From positions 62,001-126,000 of the forward strand of contig CBHTSZ010000004.1 in NCBI GenBank assembly GCA_966095765.1: a stretch of 64,000 nt of DNA. Direction: 5' to 3'. Made by a program: the position numbers and the translations under genes. The notes under the pieces were generated by a model, which saw only the letters and a list, made by a program, of their open reading frames with translations, ran no database searches and had not been told where the DNA came from. Of the stretch, positions 1 to 8,721 are shown one piece after another; within the stretch, counting starts at the first letter, position 1; each line of letters starts with the position of its first letter. The stretch comes from CBHTSZ01 sp966095765. GTDB taxonomy: Bacteria; Patescibacteriota; Saccharimonadia; Saccharimonadales; Saccharimonadaceae.

Positions 1-2154
1 ATCGATCTCATTACACAGTCCAACGCTACCGGCGAAGGTGTCACGGTTCGCGACCTTATGCTCAACGGTCGCAGCGACCTGAACACTACAGGGAATATAA
101 ACGGTATCTACTTTAGTAATATGGGCGGCGGTAGCGGTTCATCAATTCGACGGGGCGCAATTATCCAGGATATCGAGCTTCGCAACTTCCGTAACGCCGG
201 CATCAGCCTCGTTGGCGCAAATAGCAAAGTAAGTAATACGAATAGCGTTGCTACGCTCAATGTAGGTATGTCGGTATCGGGTGATAACAATACTATCAGT
301 GATAATAAGCTTGATGGTAGCAACAATGGCATGGTCACGAGTGGCACAAATAACATACTTCGCGGAAATAAGATTAACGGCGGCAATTCCGGAATTGTAG
401 CCACAGGTACAGGTACGGTAATTGGCGGTAATACTGTTTCAAACGCAATCGGTTCCGCGATAAACCTTTATGACGCTGTCAGTGTGGCAGTGACAAACAA
501 CACAGTTACGGGTACTGCCCATGACTACGGTATCTTTAGTGCTGACGACACGACGATATCCAACAGTACCATTACGGGCAATGCGATAGAGGGTAGCGAG
601 ATTACAGGTATCCACCTGTGGTACGCCACGAATGTCACCATAAGCGCGAACAACGTTAAGACGTCGGCCGCTGCGGGTATTCGGCTTGAGAGCTCAAGTA
701 ATAACAATGTCACCAGCAACACCTTGACCGATAATGGTGGGTCGACAACAAACAATGCAATCTACCTCGTCGATGCCGATAGTAACAGTGTCTCGGATAA
801 CAAGATTACCGACAGTTCAGCGACGACCAATAACTACGCGATCAATATCAGTGACGCGATATCCGACACGAACTACATCACGGGTAATACTCTCGGCACA
901 GGTTCTATCAATAACCTTGGTACGGGCACAATCTTTGGCGGCCAGGTTAACAACGCCGGCAACTATTTGCTCCAGCCGTCTGGTTCGATAGAGTTGCTTA
1001 AGAACACGAATGTGACTGGTAATCTCACGGCTACCGGTACACTGCAGGGAACCAGACTCATCTCAACCGTCGCAACTGGTACAGCGCCACTCACCGTCAA
1101 CTCGACAACACTTGTCGCCAACCTCAATACTGACCTTCTCGACGGCCAGGACGGCAGTTATTACCAAAACGCGAACAATATCAACGCTGGTACTTTGGCT
1201 GTGAGCCGTGGTGGTACGGGCGCGGGTAGCTTCACTCAGTACGGAATCTTGTTCGGTAATGGCACCGGTGCCTTCGGGGTAACGGCTGCGGGTACGACTG
1301 GTCAGTGTCTGATCGCAACGACGAGCGCAGCGCCAACCTGGGGTGCTTGTGCGACAACTACCTTACAGGGCACGTACGACAGCTCTTCGCCAGCAACGAT
1401 CAACTTGAGCGACAACAAGAACTTTACGATCAACGCGGCTGATACGGCGACCGACTCAAGTATTGTCTTTAATCTCCAGTGCGCAACCTGTAGTGCAAAC
1501 GGTGGTCGCTTTGCTGTCCAGGACGCTGGTATTGATATCTTTACGATCAACCCGAACGGCGACATCATCATAGGTACGAGTACGAACAATATCACACTCG
1601 CATCGGGTGCTGGTTACGAACCGATCCTAAACGGAACAGCCCGTCACAACAAGAAGATTGTCCTAACGCCTGAGTATGTCGGTACGGTTCTCGATGCTGC
1701 CGATGACACTCCATGTGTTAGCGCAAACAGCGGGTCGATGATAAGCGGCTATGAACCCGCTGGTCGTATGAATTACTACCGCTGGACAAGTACTATGGGT
1801 ACGGCACAGTGTTACGATGTAGTGGTTCAAGTGCCTATCCCGAGTGATTGGGCTGGTTGGACGGGCACGCCGATAAATGTCCAGATGAAGAAAAATGCTA
1901 CCGGCACCGGTGCATACGCGATACGGGTTCTCGACTCTGCCGGTACCGGTGATAGTACTTTCTGTGCCGGCGGCGGTTACTGCAGCCCAGGTACTCTCAC
2001 AACTAGCTGGGGTAACATGACTTCGGGTACGACGTTTGCAGGCAGTGGCTATACGGCAGGTGATTACTTCACAGTCAAGATACGTATGTCTTCCACAAGT
2101 AGCGCCAACGTCTACCTGGGCAACATAACACTTAACTACATGAGTAAGTACTAG
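1..2154 (+). CDS. Giant secreted beta-helix / tail-fibre-like surface protein, 5' end outside the window
   Basis: The frame is open from base 1, so the gene starts upstream and only its last ~717 codons are seen. The first ~300 residues are short N/S/T/G-rich repeats with recurring GN and NN turns (for example TVTGNA, TISANNV), as in NosD/pectate-lyase right-handed beta-helices. Next comes LLDGQDGSYYQNANNINAGT followed by VSRGGTGA. These resemble linker repeats of phage tail-fibre proteins and are also seen in CPR surface proteins. The C-terminal ~200 residues are a cysteine-containing beta-rich region ending in LNYMSKY. No membrane anchor is seen in the visible part. The kelch protein gene follows 9 nt later. 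Likely role: an adhesin or appendage exposed on the surface (inference). Substrate and attachment are unknown. Confidence 0.75.
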   Translation: MDLITQSNATGEGVTVRDLMLNGRSDLNTTGNINGIYFSNMGGGSGSSIRRGAIIQDIELRNFRNAGISLVGANSKVSNTNSVATLNVGMSVSGDNNTISDNKLDGSNNGMVTSGTNNILRGNKINGGNSGIVATGTGTVIGGNTVSNAIGSAINLYDAVSVAVTNNTVTGTAHDYGIFSADDTTISNSTITGNAIEGSEITGIHLWYATNVTISANNVKTSAAAGIRLESSSNNNVTSNTLTDNGGSTTNNAIYLVDADSNSVSDNKITDSSATTNNYAINISDAISDTNYITGNTLGTGSINNLGTGTIFGGQVNNAGNYLLQPSGSIELLKNTNVTGNLTATGTLQGTRLISTVATGTAPLTVNSTTLVANLNTDLLDGQDGSYYQNANNINAGTLAVSRGGTGAGSFTQYGILFGNGTGAFGVTAAGTTGQCLIATTSAAPTWGACATTTLQGTYDSSSPATINLSDNKNFTINAADTATDSSIVFNLQCATCSANGGRFAVQDAGIDIFTINPNGDIIIGTSTNNITLASGAGYEPILNGTARHNKKIVLTPEYVGTVLDAADDTPCVSANSGSMISGYEPAGRMNYYRWTSTMGTAQCYDVVVQVPIPSDWAGWTGTPINVQMKKNATGTGAYAIRVLDSAGTGDSTFCAGGGYCSPGTLTTSWGNMTSGTTFAGSGYTAGDYFTVKIRMSSTSSANVYLGNITLNYMSKY

Positions 2155-2163
2155 AGCGTGCCT

Positions 2164-5100
2164 ATGAAGAAGTTCTTGTTTTTCACGAAGGGAAGTGATT
2201 ACGCGCAGAAGATGAAACGAATCTTTGCGAAGGGGTCTCTCTATACGAAACGCATCGGCATCAAGCTCACAAGGCCGCGTTGGAAGCTGATCCCGCTATC
2301 GTTTGCGATCATCCTGCTGGTTGCGGAGCTTGCAACGGTCGTGAAGCCATTTTACGAAAGTTCACGCTATGATCTTACTGCCGCCAAGGCTCTTGTTGCG
2401 CCAACGGCGGACCACTTACGTGCAAAGATCCGATATGACCAAAAGCAAGGGACCTGGCTATTCAATGAAAATGCTCAGCAAGAACTGGCCGGTGTTTCCG
2501 GAGAGGCGGCAAAAGTTGGTGGTGCAAGGTATAGCGCCGAGCTGCCGCTGAACGCAAACACGGCTGACGGACTAAAGTTATCAGATGCGGACAACAAGCT
2601 GGATATTTCATTCAAGCCTGATTTCAAGGTCGGCGACGGCAAACTCGAGGAAGGCTATCTCGTTTATCCTCTGAAGAAAAACGATGCGCAGTTGGTGTAC
2701 ACCTTTGCGCAAGACGGGGTGAAGGAAGACATCATCCTTCATAGTGCATCGAAAGACACTGCATCATTTAGTTATTCACTCTCACTCCCAGTCGGTCTCG
2801 AAGCTCGTTTACAGAGCGACGGTTCGGTCGGTATTTTTGGTGGTGACGCGACGCTGTTCGGCAACATCAGTTATGGCAGCGACAAGGATAGGGTGCTGGT
2901 TGAGAAGGCGCGCAAAAACAGTAAGAAGAATAAGCTCTACTATGTCATCCCAGCGCCGGTCATCAAAGGTGATGATACCAAGGATATCAAAGCCGCATTT
3001 GCACTCGATGATGACAAGTTGACTGTGCAGGTGACTGGTCTCAAGGATGCACGTTACCCGCTCAGTATCGACCCGAGTTTCGTGATGGACACCTCGAGCT
3101 GTACGTGGCGAAAAGGTGGCAACAACGAAGACGGCAGTATGAGCTACGTAGGTTGCCAGCTTGGTCGCAGTCTACTGAGCGGCGGAACAGTTGGATCATG
3201 GACGCAGAGCACGTCTGCCGCAACAGGAAACCTTGCGCAGCCTCTCCCGTCGGGTATTGTTGCGTACAATGGCTATCTCTACACGGTCTCGTCGGAGACA
3301 GGTGCGGGTGCGGCACGCTTGGTGTACTACGCGCCTATCAATGCTTCGACCGGTGCGGTTGGGCAGTTCGTCGCAACAACGAGTACAAATGCAGACCGGC
3401 GTAATGCGGGGATCGTTATATATAACGGCTATATCTATGCGCTTGGAGGTGTTAACGTTAATAACACGACCGAATACGCCAAGATCAACAGTGATGGTAG
3501 CGTTGGGACATGGACTGCAGGGACAAACCTCAACGTAGGGCGCCTTGTCGACAATGCTGCGGTAGCATATAACGGACGCCTCTATGTTGTTGGTGGCTGT
3601 AGTGCCCAAGCGCTTCTTTGTACGGGTCTAACAAATGTTACCGAGTACGCTACGATCCGTGGTGACGGCTCGTTGAGCGCCTGGACTGCAAGTACCTCTG
3701 CGGCAACCGGTCATCTTCCGACTGCCGTGCTCTGGCACACAGTGGTTACGGCAAATGGCTATCTATATTCCATAGGTGGCCAGGATACTGGTGGTGCTGG
3801 GCAAAATACCATCAACTATGTCGCAATCAAGAGTGACGGCAGCTTGGGCGCTTGGGCGAGCGCCGGGGTAACTCTACCCGTGAACCTGCGTGGCTCTGTC
3901 GCAGTTATCTATAATAACTACCTGTATGTTATGGGGGGGAACCGAGGTGGTGATTCGACGACGACACAAAACATTACGTATGTCGCGAAAATCTATGCAG
4001 ATGGCAGACTCGGCCCATTACAGCAGGCAACGGCCTTTACGACTGCTCGGGCTAGCGCCAAGGCTACTACGTATAATGGCCGAATCTATATAGGTGGTGG
4101 GCAGAGTGACTACGGCGGAGCGCCCACGACGTACCAGGATACGCAATATACAACAGTCAGTACGACTCCTGGGGACATCAGTCCGTTTGCAACCGAAACG
4201 GACACGCTACCGGGTGCGAATGGGGGTTTGAACTCTGCAGCGACTGTATTTTACGGAGGATATATGTACCTCATTGGCGGAAACGAGGTGGATAGCGGTG
4301 CGCTCACGAACAAGGTTAGGTACGCGAAGCTAAATGCCGATGGCAGCACCGGAGCTTGGGCGCAAACCAGTACGTTTACCGATGCGAGAACCGGTATGGC
4401 CGCCGCCGCATACAACGGTTATATGTACATGGCTGGTGGGCATGAACTCAGCGGTAGTGGAACGGCTAACTGTGTCGATACGGGACTAGGTGCAAACTAC
4501 TGTCGAGATATCCAGTATGCCCCGATCAACAGCGATGGAACCCTCGGTGCATGGGCGAGTGCGGGTGGCGTGTATGCGGGTACTGGCAATACTGGGCGTG
4601 GTCACCTCGGCATGGCGATTTATAACGGCTATGTATATGTGATGGGTGGTAACTACAACAACAACTCAAGTGTTTCAGCCGAGGTTGACGTCGCCCCGAT
4701 CAATGCCAACGGCACAGTTGGTACCTGGACGCAGAACCCAACCGGGATGGGGTCGTTCGGGCGCTCGAACTCACAGCTCGTACAGGCAGGGCCATATATA
4801 TACTTTGCCGGTGGTCGTCAGAACTCTGGGGGTAATCAGCTCTCTACTGTTGTCTACGCTACGTTGAGTTCAAACGGAGGTATATCTGCATGGGCATCGG
4901 CAGGACCTGACTTTACCGGAGCGCGTGCGATGAACGTCGCAGCAGCAGCGAACGGCTATCTATACGTATCAACTGGTGAGTTGAGTTGGTATAACGACGT
5001 GCAGTACATAAAGATCAACATGTCGAACGGCACCCTGAGCGGCAGCTGGACGACGTCAGCGGTTACGCCCGGTGGACGGGCAAATGCTATGGGCGGTATC

Positions 5101-6711
5101 TACAACGGCTACCTCTATATAGCGGGTGGTTGTCAGAGCTTTACGCTCGGCAACTGTAACAGCCCTATTAATGCCCTGAGCTATGCCCAGATCTACAATG
5201 GTGGCGGTGGTGGGACGTTCACCGGCCAGGCTAATAGTACAAGCGTGACGAATGGTAGGAAAAACGCTGCAGCGATCGCCTATAACGGCTTCATGTACGT
5301 CCTGGGGGGTAGCACTACTGGAGGTGGTACGAACAACAACACCGTAGAATACGCACCTATCAATGCAGATGGCACCTTGGGGACGTTTAACCTCACCTCC
5401 GCCTATAATAGCAATAGCAATCATGCGGTCGGCTTTACGCTATACAAGGGCTATCTATATAAACTGGGTGGCTACAATAACGGTACCGGCAATTTCCTGA
5501 ATGATGTTCAGTACGCGGCAGTGTGTACGGGCACGAATACGACCACAGCGTTCGCGACTAACTGTACGACCAGCAGTACGCCGGGGACACTATCGAGTTG
5601 GGCCTATACGGCTAACTCTGCAAATAACGGCACGACGCAGTCGGGCGGTTTCAACACGGCACGGTCGGGCTTGGAGACGGTAGCTTATGATGGCTATATC
5701 TATATCGTTGGTGGTTGTACGGCTCGAAACGCGCTTGACCATAAGTGTACGGGGTGGACAAACACGCTTGAAGGTGCTCAGCTCAATGCTGACGGGACGG
5801 TTGGCTCTTGGACGCAGAGTGGTAGTACATTTACGACCGCGCGAGGTGAGTTTGCATCTGCGGTCAGCTCAGGCTACCTCTATATCATGGGTGGGTGCAC
5901 TGGTGTGGACGGCATCTCGCGTGATTGTAATGCGGTAGCAAATGATGTGCAGTATGCTCGGCTTAACAACGGAGCACTCCTGGCCGATGCTGGATGCGGA
6001 GCGGCTTGGTGTGCAGGCCCTAATTTTCATATCGGTCGCTACTCGTTCGAGGCTACGGTGGCAAATGGCTATCTCTATATTGTCGGAGGATCAGATAGCT
6101 CGAATGTGCGCAATGACGTGCAGTATGCGCCGATCTTTACTAATGGGTTAGTCGGTCGCTGGGCAATGGATGGTGGTGCTTTTACAACTGCGCGAATGGG
6201 GCAGGCAACTACGGCCTACAATGGTCGTCTATATGCAATCAGCGGCTGCACTAACTCAGTGGGTAACTGTAGTTCTAGTGGTATGGTAAGCGATATTCAG
6301 TATATGGGCCTCATGTCTACGCCGCATATAACCCGCCACTCTATGCTCCTGACTACTGACGCCCGTACGCTCCCGGCAAACTTCTTTACGACCGTGACAC
6401 CACAGAGTGCGAGCTCTTTGATCAATGCGAGCGTCTCAACCGCTAATGATCCTGCGACTGTTCTCAATAACCTTGGTACGAATCGACAGATTACGTCGGC
6501 AACGAAGTACCAGCTCCTTCCGGGTAATGACGGCACGAAGTATTACTGGCTCACAGTAACGCTCGACGACAGCCAGTCTATGGTATGGGGGGAGACGAGC
6601 GGTTCGACGGTAAGTTATCTCCAGCTCAACTATGTCCCAAACCCGGGCTTGCGCCTCCGAGGTGGTAAGACGTTCAACGATAACATCCAGCAATCACTCG
6701 ACGCTCCGTGA
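2164..6711 (+). CDS. Giant membrane-anchored kelch-like beta-propeller surface protein (1515 aa)
   Basis: About 18 copies of a kelch-like core (YNGYLYxxGG and variants such as YNGRLYVVGG and YDGYIYIVGG) are spaced roughly 50-90 residues apart over residues ~350-1400. That is enough for about three six-bladed propellers. A basic N-terminus and a hydrophobic helix (IPLSFAIILLVAELATVV, ~residues 45-62) suggest an uncleaved membrane anchor. Residues 65-330 are a mixed beta region of unknown fold. The protein ends in LRLRGGKTFNDNIQQSLDAP, a tail type I recall from other CPR exported proteins. ATG 2164 is preferred over GTG 2158; neither has a clear Shine-Dalgarno sequence. The gene lies between the beta-helix gene and the F1-like ATPase operon. 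An adhesive or glycan-binding role is inferred. Confidence 0.8.
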   Translation: MKKFLFFTKGSDYAQKMKRIFAKGSLYTKRIGIKLTRPRWKLIPLSFAIILLVAELATVVKPFYESSRYDLTAAKALVAPTADHLRAKIRYDQKQGTWLFNENAQQELAGVSGEAAKVGGARYSAELPLNANTADGLKLSDADNKLDISFKPDFKVGDGKLEEGYLVYPLKKNDAQLVYTFAQDGVKEDIILHSASKDTASFSYSLSLPVGLEARLQSDGSVGIFGGDATLFGNISYGSDKDRVLVEKARKNSKKNKLYYVIPAPVIKGDDTKDIKAAFALDDDKLTVQVTGLKDARYPLSIDPSFVMDTSSCTWRKGGNNEDGSMSYVGCQLGRSLLSGGTVGSWTQSTSAATGNLAQPLPSGIVAYNGYLYTVSSETGAGAARLVYYAPINASTGAVGQFVATTSTNADRRNAGIVIYNGYIYALGGVNVNNTTEYAKINSDGSVGTWTAGTNLNVGRLVDNAAVAYNGRLYVVGGCSAQALLCTGLTNVTEYATIRGDGSLSAWTASTSAATGHLPTAVLWHTVVTANGYLYSIGGQDTGGAGQNTINYVAIKSDGSLGAWASAGVTLPVNLRGSVAVIYNNYLYVMGGNRGGDSTTTQNITYVAKIYADGRLGPLQQATAFTTARASAKATTYNGRIYIGGGQSDYGGAPTTYQDTQYTTVSTTPGDISPFATETDTLPGANGGLNSAATVFYGGYMYLIGGNEVDSGALTNKVRYAKLNADGSTGAWAQTSTFTDARTGMAAAAYNGYMYMAGGHELSGSGTANCVDTGLGANYCRDIQYAPINSDGTLGAWASAGGVYAGTGNTGRGHLGMAIYNGYVYVMGGNYNNNSSVSAEVDVAPINANGTVGTWTQNPTGMGSFGRSNSQLVQAGPYIYFAGGRQNSGGNQLSTVVYATLSSNGGISAWASAGPDFTGARAMNVAAAANGYLYVSTGELSWYNDVQYIKINMSNGTLSGSWTTSAVTPGGRANAMGGIYNGYLYIAGGCQSFTLGNCNSPINALSYAQIYNGGGGGTFTGQANSTSVTNGRKNAAAIAYNGFMYVLGGSTTGGGTNNNTVEYAPINADGTLGTFNLTSAYNSNSNHAVGFTLYKGYLYKLGGYNNGTGNFLNDVQYAAVCTGTNTTTAFATNCTTSSTPGTLSSWAYTANSANNGTTQSGGFNTARSGLETVAYDGYIYIVGGCTARNALDHKCTGWTNTLEGAQLNADGTVGSWTQSGSTFTTARGEFASAVSSGYLYIMGGCTGVDGISRDCNAVANDVQYARLNNGALLADAGCGAAWCAGPNFHIGRYSFEATVANGYLYIVGGSDSSNVRNDVQYAPIFTNGLVGRWAMDGGAFTTARMGQATTAYNGRLYAISGCTNSVGNCSSSGMVSDIQYMGLMSTPHITRHSMLLTTDARTLPANFFTTVTPQSASSLINASVSTANDPATVLNNLGTNRQITSATKYQLLPGNDGTKYYWLTVTLDDSQSMVWGETSGSTVSYLQLNYVPNPGLRLRGGKTFNDNIQQSLDAP

Positions 6712-6748
6712 TAGCAGGCTAGTACTAGGGACAACCGACGCTTTGCGA

Positions 6749-6754
6749 TACAAT
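6749..6754 (+). promoter_or_regulatory. -10 box (TACAAT) for the F1-like ATPase operon
   Basis: TACAAT lies 11 nt before the ATG at 6766, so the transcript would have almost no leader. No convincing -35 box lies 17 nt upstream. It is the only promoter-like element before the coupled operon. Confidence 0.5.
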
Positions 6755-6765
6755 CATAACCAGTA

Positions 6766-7620
6766 ATGAGCAAAAAACGCGTACGGGTATCAAGAAAGAC
6801 TGGCATGATCGGGCTGGCGAGCGCATGTTTGGCGCTGGTCACGTTGTTTATGCTGGGTGGTCTGTACCCTGTGAGCGCAGATTCGGACGCGACTATTGCT
6901 CAGGGATTCAAGACGCGTCAAGAGGTAGGCCGCGGTGGACTGGTGAGTATCGTGCCAAATGCTGACAGGACGGTTGAGATTGCAACCCAGTCCCATCCGG
7001 AGCGTCTCATCGGCGTCGTTACAGAGAATCCGCTCCTCGCTATCTCCGGCGGCGAGACAGAGGTGCAAGTCGTCACAAATGGCCTCGTGCATGCACTCGT
7101 GAGCGATATCAACGGCGAAGTGAAGCGAGGTGACCATATCGTTGTCTCAGCAATCGAAGGTGTCGGTGCTAAAGCAGTAGTCGGGTCGCGAGTTATCGGC
7201 GTGGCACACGGTGACTTCAGTGAGGCGCAGCAGGTCAAAGAGCATCAGCTCACGGACGCTTCGGGTGTGAAGCGTACCGTCAAGATCGGCCTCCTGCTCG
7301 TCAACGTAAGCCCGACTTACTATGAACCGCCGTCTGATGACAACTCGCTTGTTCCGGGTTTTTTGCAGCGCTTCGCAAATAGCGTTGCTGGTCGTCAGGT
7401 GGTTCCACTGAGGATCTTCATCAGCGTTGTCGTCTTCCTGGCAGGTATCGTGGCTATCGGTGTGCTGTTCTATTCATCGGTGAGGTACAGTATCACGGCT
7501 ATCGGTAGGAACCCACTTTCAGCCACTGCGGTCCACAAAGGACTCGTAGAGGTGGCTATGATCGGTGGAATGATTTTGCTGGTTACGCTTATTACGGTAT
7601 ATTTAGTACTAGTAATATAG
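6766..7620 (+). CDS. Exported membrane protein with C-terminal two-helix hairpin, first gene of the F1-like operon (284 aa)
   Basis: Residues ~13-38 form a signal peptide or anchor ending near VSADS. Residues ~45-185 form a beta-rich extracellular module with the pattern KRGDHIVVSAIEGVGAKA then SRVIGVAHGDF. I recall this pattern from CPR surface and tail-fibre-like proteins. After a linker come two hydrophobic helices (~residues 212-245 and ~258-284) joined by the polar loop GRNPLSATAVHKG, with a Glu just inside the second helix (LVEVAMIGG). The gene occupies the place of atpB/atpE and is followed 10 nt later by the b-like gene. The helix-RNP-helix layout recalls an F-type c subunit, but the Arg-to-Glu spacing is shorter (14 residues against about 20) and the first helix lacks a GxGxGxG run. 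A c-like or docking role is therefore hypothetical. Confidence 0.75.
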   Translation: MSKKRVRVSRKTGMIGLASACLALVTLFMLGGLYPVSADSDATIAQGFKTRQEVGRGGLVSIVPNADRTVEIATQSHPERLIGVVTENPLLAISGGETEVQVVTNGLVHALVSDINGEVKRGDHIVVSAIEGVGAKAVVGSRVIGVAHGDFSEAQQVKEHQLTDASGVKRTVKIGLLLVNVSPTYYEPPSDDNSLVPGFLQRFANSVAGRQVVPLRIFISVVVFLAGIVAIGVLFYSSVRYSITAIGRNPLSATAVHKGLVEVAMIGGMILLVTLITVYLVLVI

Positions 7621-7630
7621 GATATTTTGG

Positions 7631-8242
7631 GTGGACAATTCCGAGCTAATACTCTTTGCAGGACTGATCTTTATGGCATCTATAAACGCTGCCAGTTTGA
7701 TCTGGGCGTTTTATCTTGATCACCGCCTGCGCCAAAAGCCGGTCCCGAAGCACTACGAAGTCCATATCGACGGTGAGAAGGTTCTCAAAGAAGTTGACCT
7801 CGACCAGGTTGAAGTAGAGGCGGTTAACGAGATGCACACGATCATCAACGGCGCTACCGAGCAGCTCAAGACTTCGCTCAGCAGTATGACAACTGCGGTG
7901 ACGGGAAGTGTCGAGGAGAAGGTGAAAGAGCTGGCTGACGCGCAATTTGCGCAGTACCAAGAGGCGCTCACCAAGTCACTCCAGGACAACCAGCAGGCGA
8001 TGATGAACCTGGAGAAGGAAGTCGCAGACAAGCGCGCCCGTCTCGAAGCCATGTTACGTGAGGCTGTCGAAAAGGAATTCAATAACAAGATTGCAACGTT
8101 CGAAACCCGTCTCAACGATGTCGTGTCGAGCTACCTCGTCGAGAGCCTTAGTACAAATGCCGACATGAGCGCTCAGGTTGATGCCATCGTTGAATCCCTC
8201 GAAAAGCACAAAGAAGAAATCAAACAGGATATCTCGGCATGA
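7631..8242 (+). CDS. F-type ATPase b-subunit-like stalk protein (203 aa)
   Basis: It has one N-terminal membrane helix (LILFAGLIFMASINAASLIW). A short beta-prone segment (residues ~38-58) follows, then a long charged heptad-like region (~60-203) expected to form a coiled coil. Topology and position, directly before the delta-like and alpha genes, match the peripheral stalk b subunit. The length is somewhat above the usual ~160 aa and the membrane-proximal segment PKHYEVHIDGEKVLKEVDL is unusual. The start is GTG at 7631, 10 nt after the preceding stop. The gene overlaps the next one by ATGA. It probably links the membrane partner to the F1 head. The assignment rests on position and topology, because b subunits are poorly conserved. 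Confidence 0.65.
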   Translation: MDNSELILFAGLIFMASINAASLIWAFYLDHRLRQKPVPKHYEVHIDGEKVLKEVDLDQVEVEAVNEMHTIINGATEQLKTSLSSMTTAVTGSVEEKVKELADAQFAQYQEALTKSLQDNQQAMMNLEKEVADKRARLEAMLREAVEKEFNNKIATFETRLNDVVSSYLVESLSTNADMSAQVDAIVESLEKHKEEIKQDISA

Positions 8243-8721
8243 ACATCGAGCTGCCGGACGAGATCCACTCTCTGAGCCAGTTGAGTGAGGTTATCTACGA
8301 GGTGGAGCGGTTGCTTGGTCGTCTCCAGGATACCCAGGTGCAAGCGCAGGTACAAGGTGCTCCAGTTGAAACGGCATCAGCAAGTGCGCGTTTGCAACAG
8401 CTTGCAGACCGTAACAGTCTCAATACCGGTATCACTGGCGATCTCGAGCAACTCCTTGAAGGGCTCAAGATACTTCGTGACAAGGCGCCACAGGTGAAAC
8501 TGACCGTGGCAGGCTGGCCTGACGCGCTCGTGCAGGAACGGCTCGTCGAGTGGTTCCGACGTCAAATCAGCCCAAACATACTTATCAAGTTTGTCGTCAG
8601 GGCTGATATCTGTGGCGGTATCATCGTGCAGACGGAAAATCGTCGACACGACCTGTCCTACCGTGAGCTGCTGATCAGTAACCGTTCTAGAATCTCGGAG
8701 CTTACCTACCATGCAGGCTAG
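8239..8721 (+). CDS. F-type ATPase delta-subunit-like protein (160 aa)
   Basis: It sits between the b-like and alpha genes, as atpH does. The N-terminal ~100 residues are helical. The C-terminal part (NILIKFVVRADICGGIIVQT, then a helix LISNRSRISEL) resembles the end of the delta/OSCP domain, where a beta-strand pair with a GG turn precedes a last helix. It is a little shorter than typical delta (~175 aa). The start ATG overlaps the preceding stop (ATGA) and its 3' end overlaps alpha by 11 nt, so translation is coupled. Role: joins the alpha-subunit crown to the b stalk, making the head a stator in a rotary machine. The assignment is moderately sure. Confidence 0.6.
   Translation: MNIELPDEIHSLSQLSEVIYEVERLLGRLQDTQVQAQVQGAPVETASASARLQQLADRNSLNTGITGDLEQLLEGLKILRDKAPQVKLTVAGWPDALVQERLVEWFRRQISPNILIKFVVRADICGGIIVQTENRRHDLSYRELLISNRSRISELTYHAG

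Noticed and set aside
1..2154. Prophage, because of tail-fibre-like repeats
   Set aside because: No capsid, portal, terminase or other phage genes nearby; the motif is shared with CPR surface proteins.
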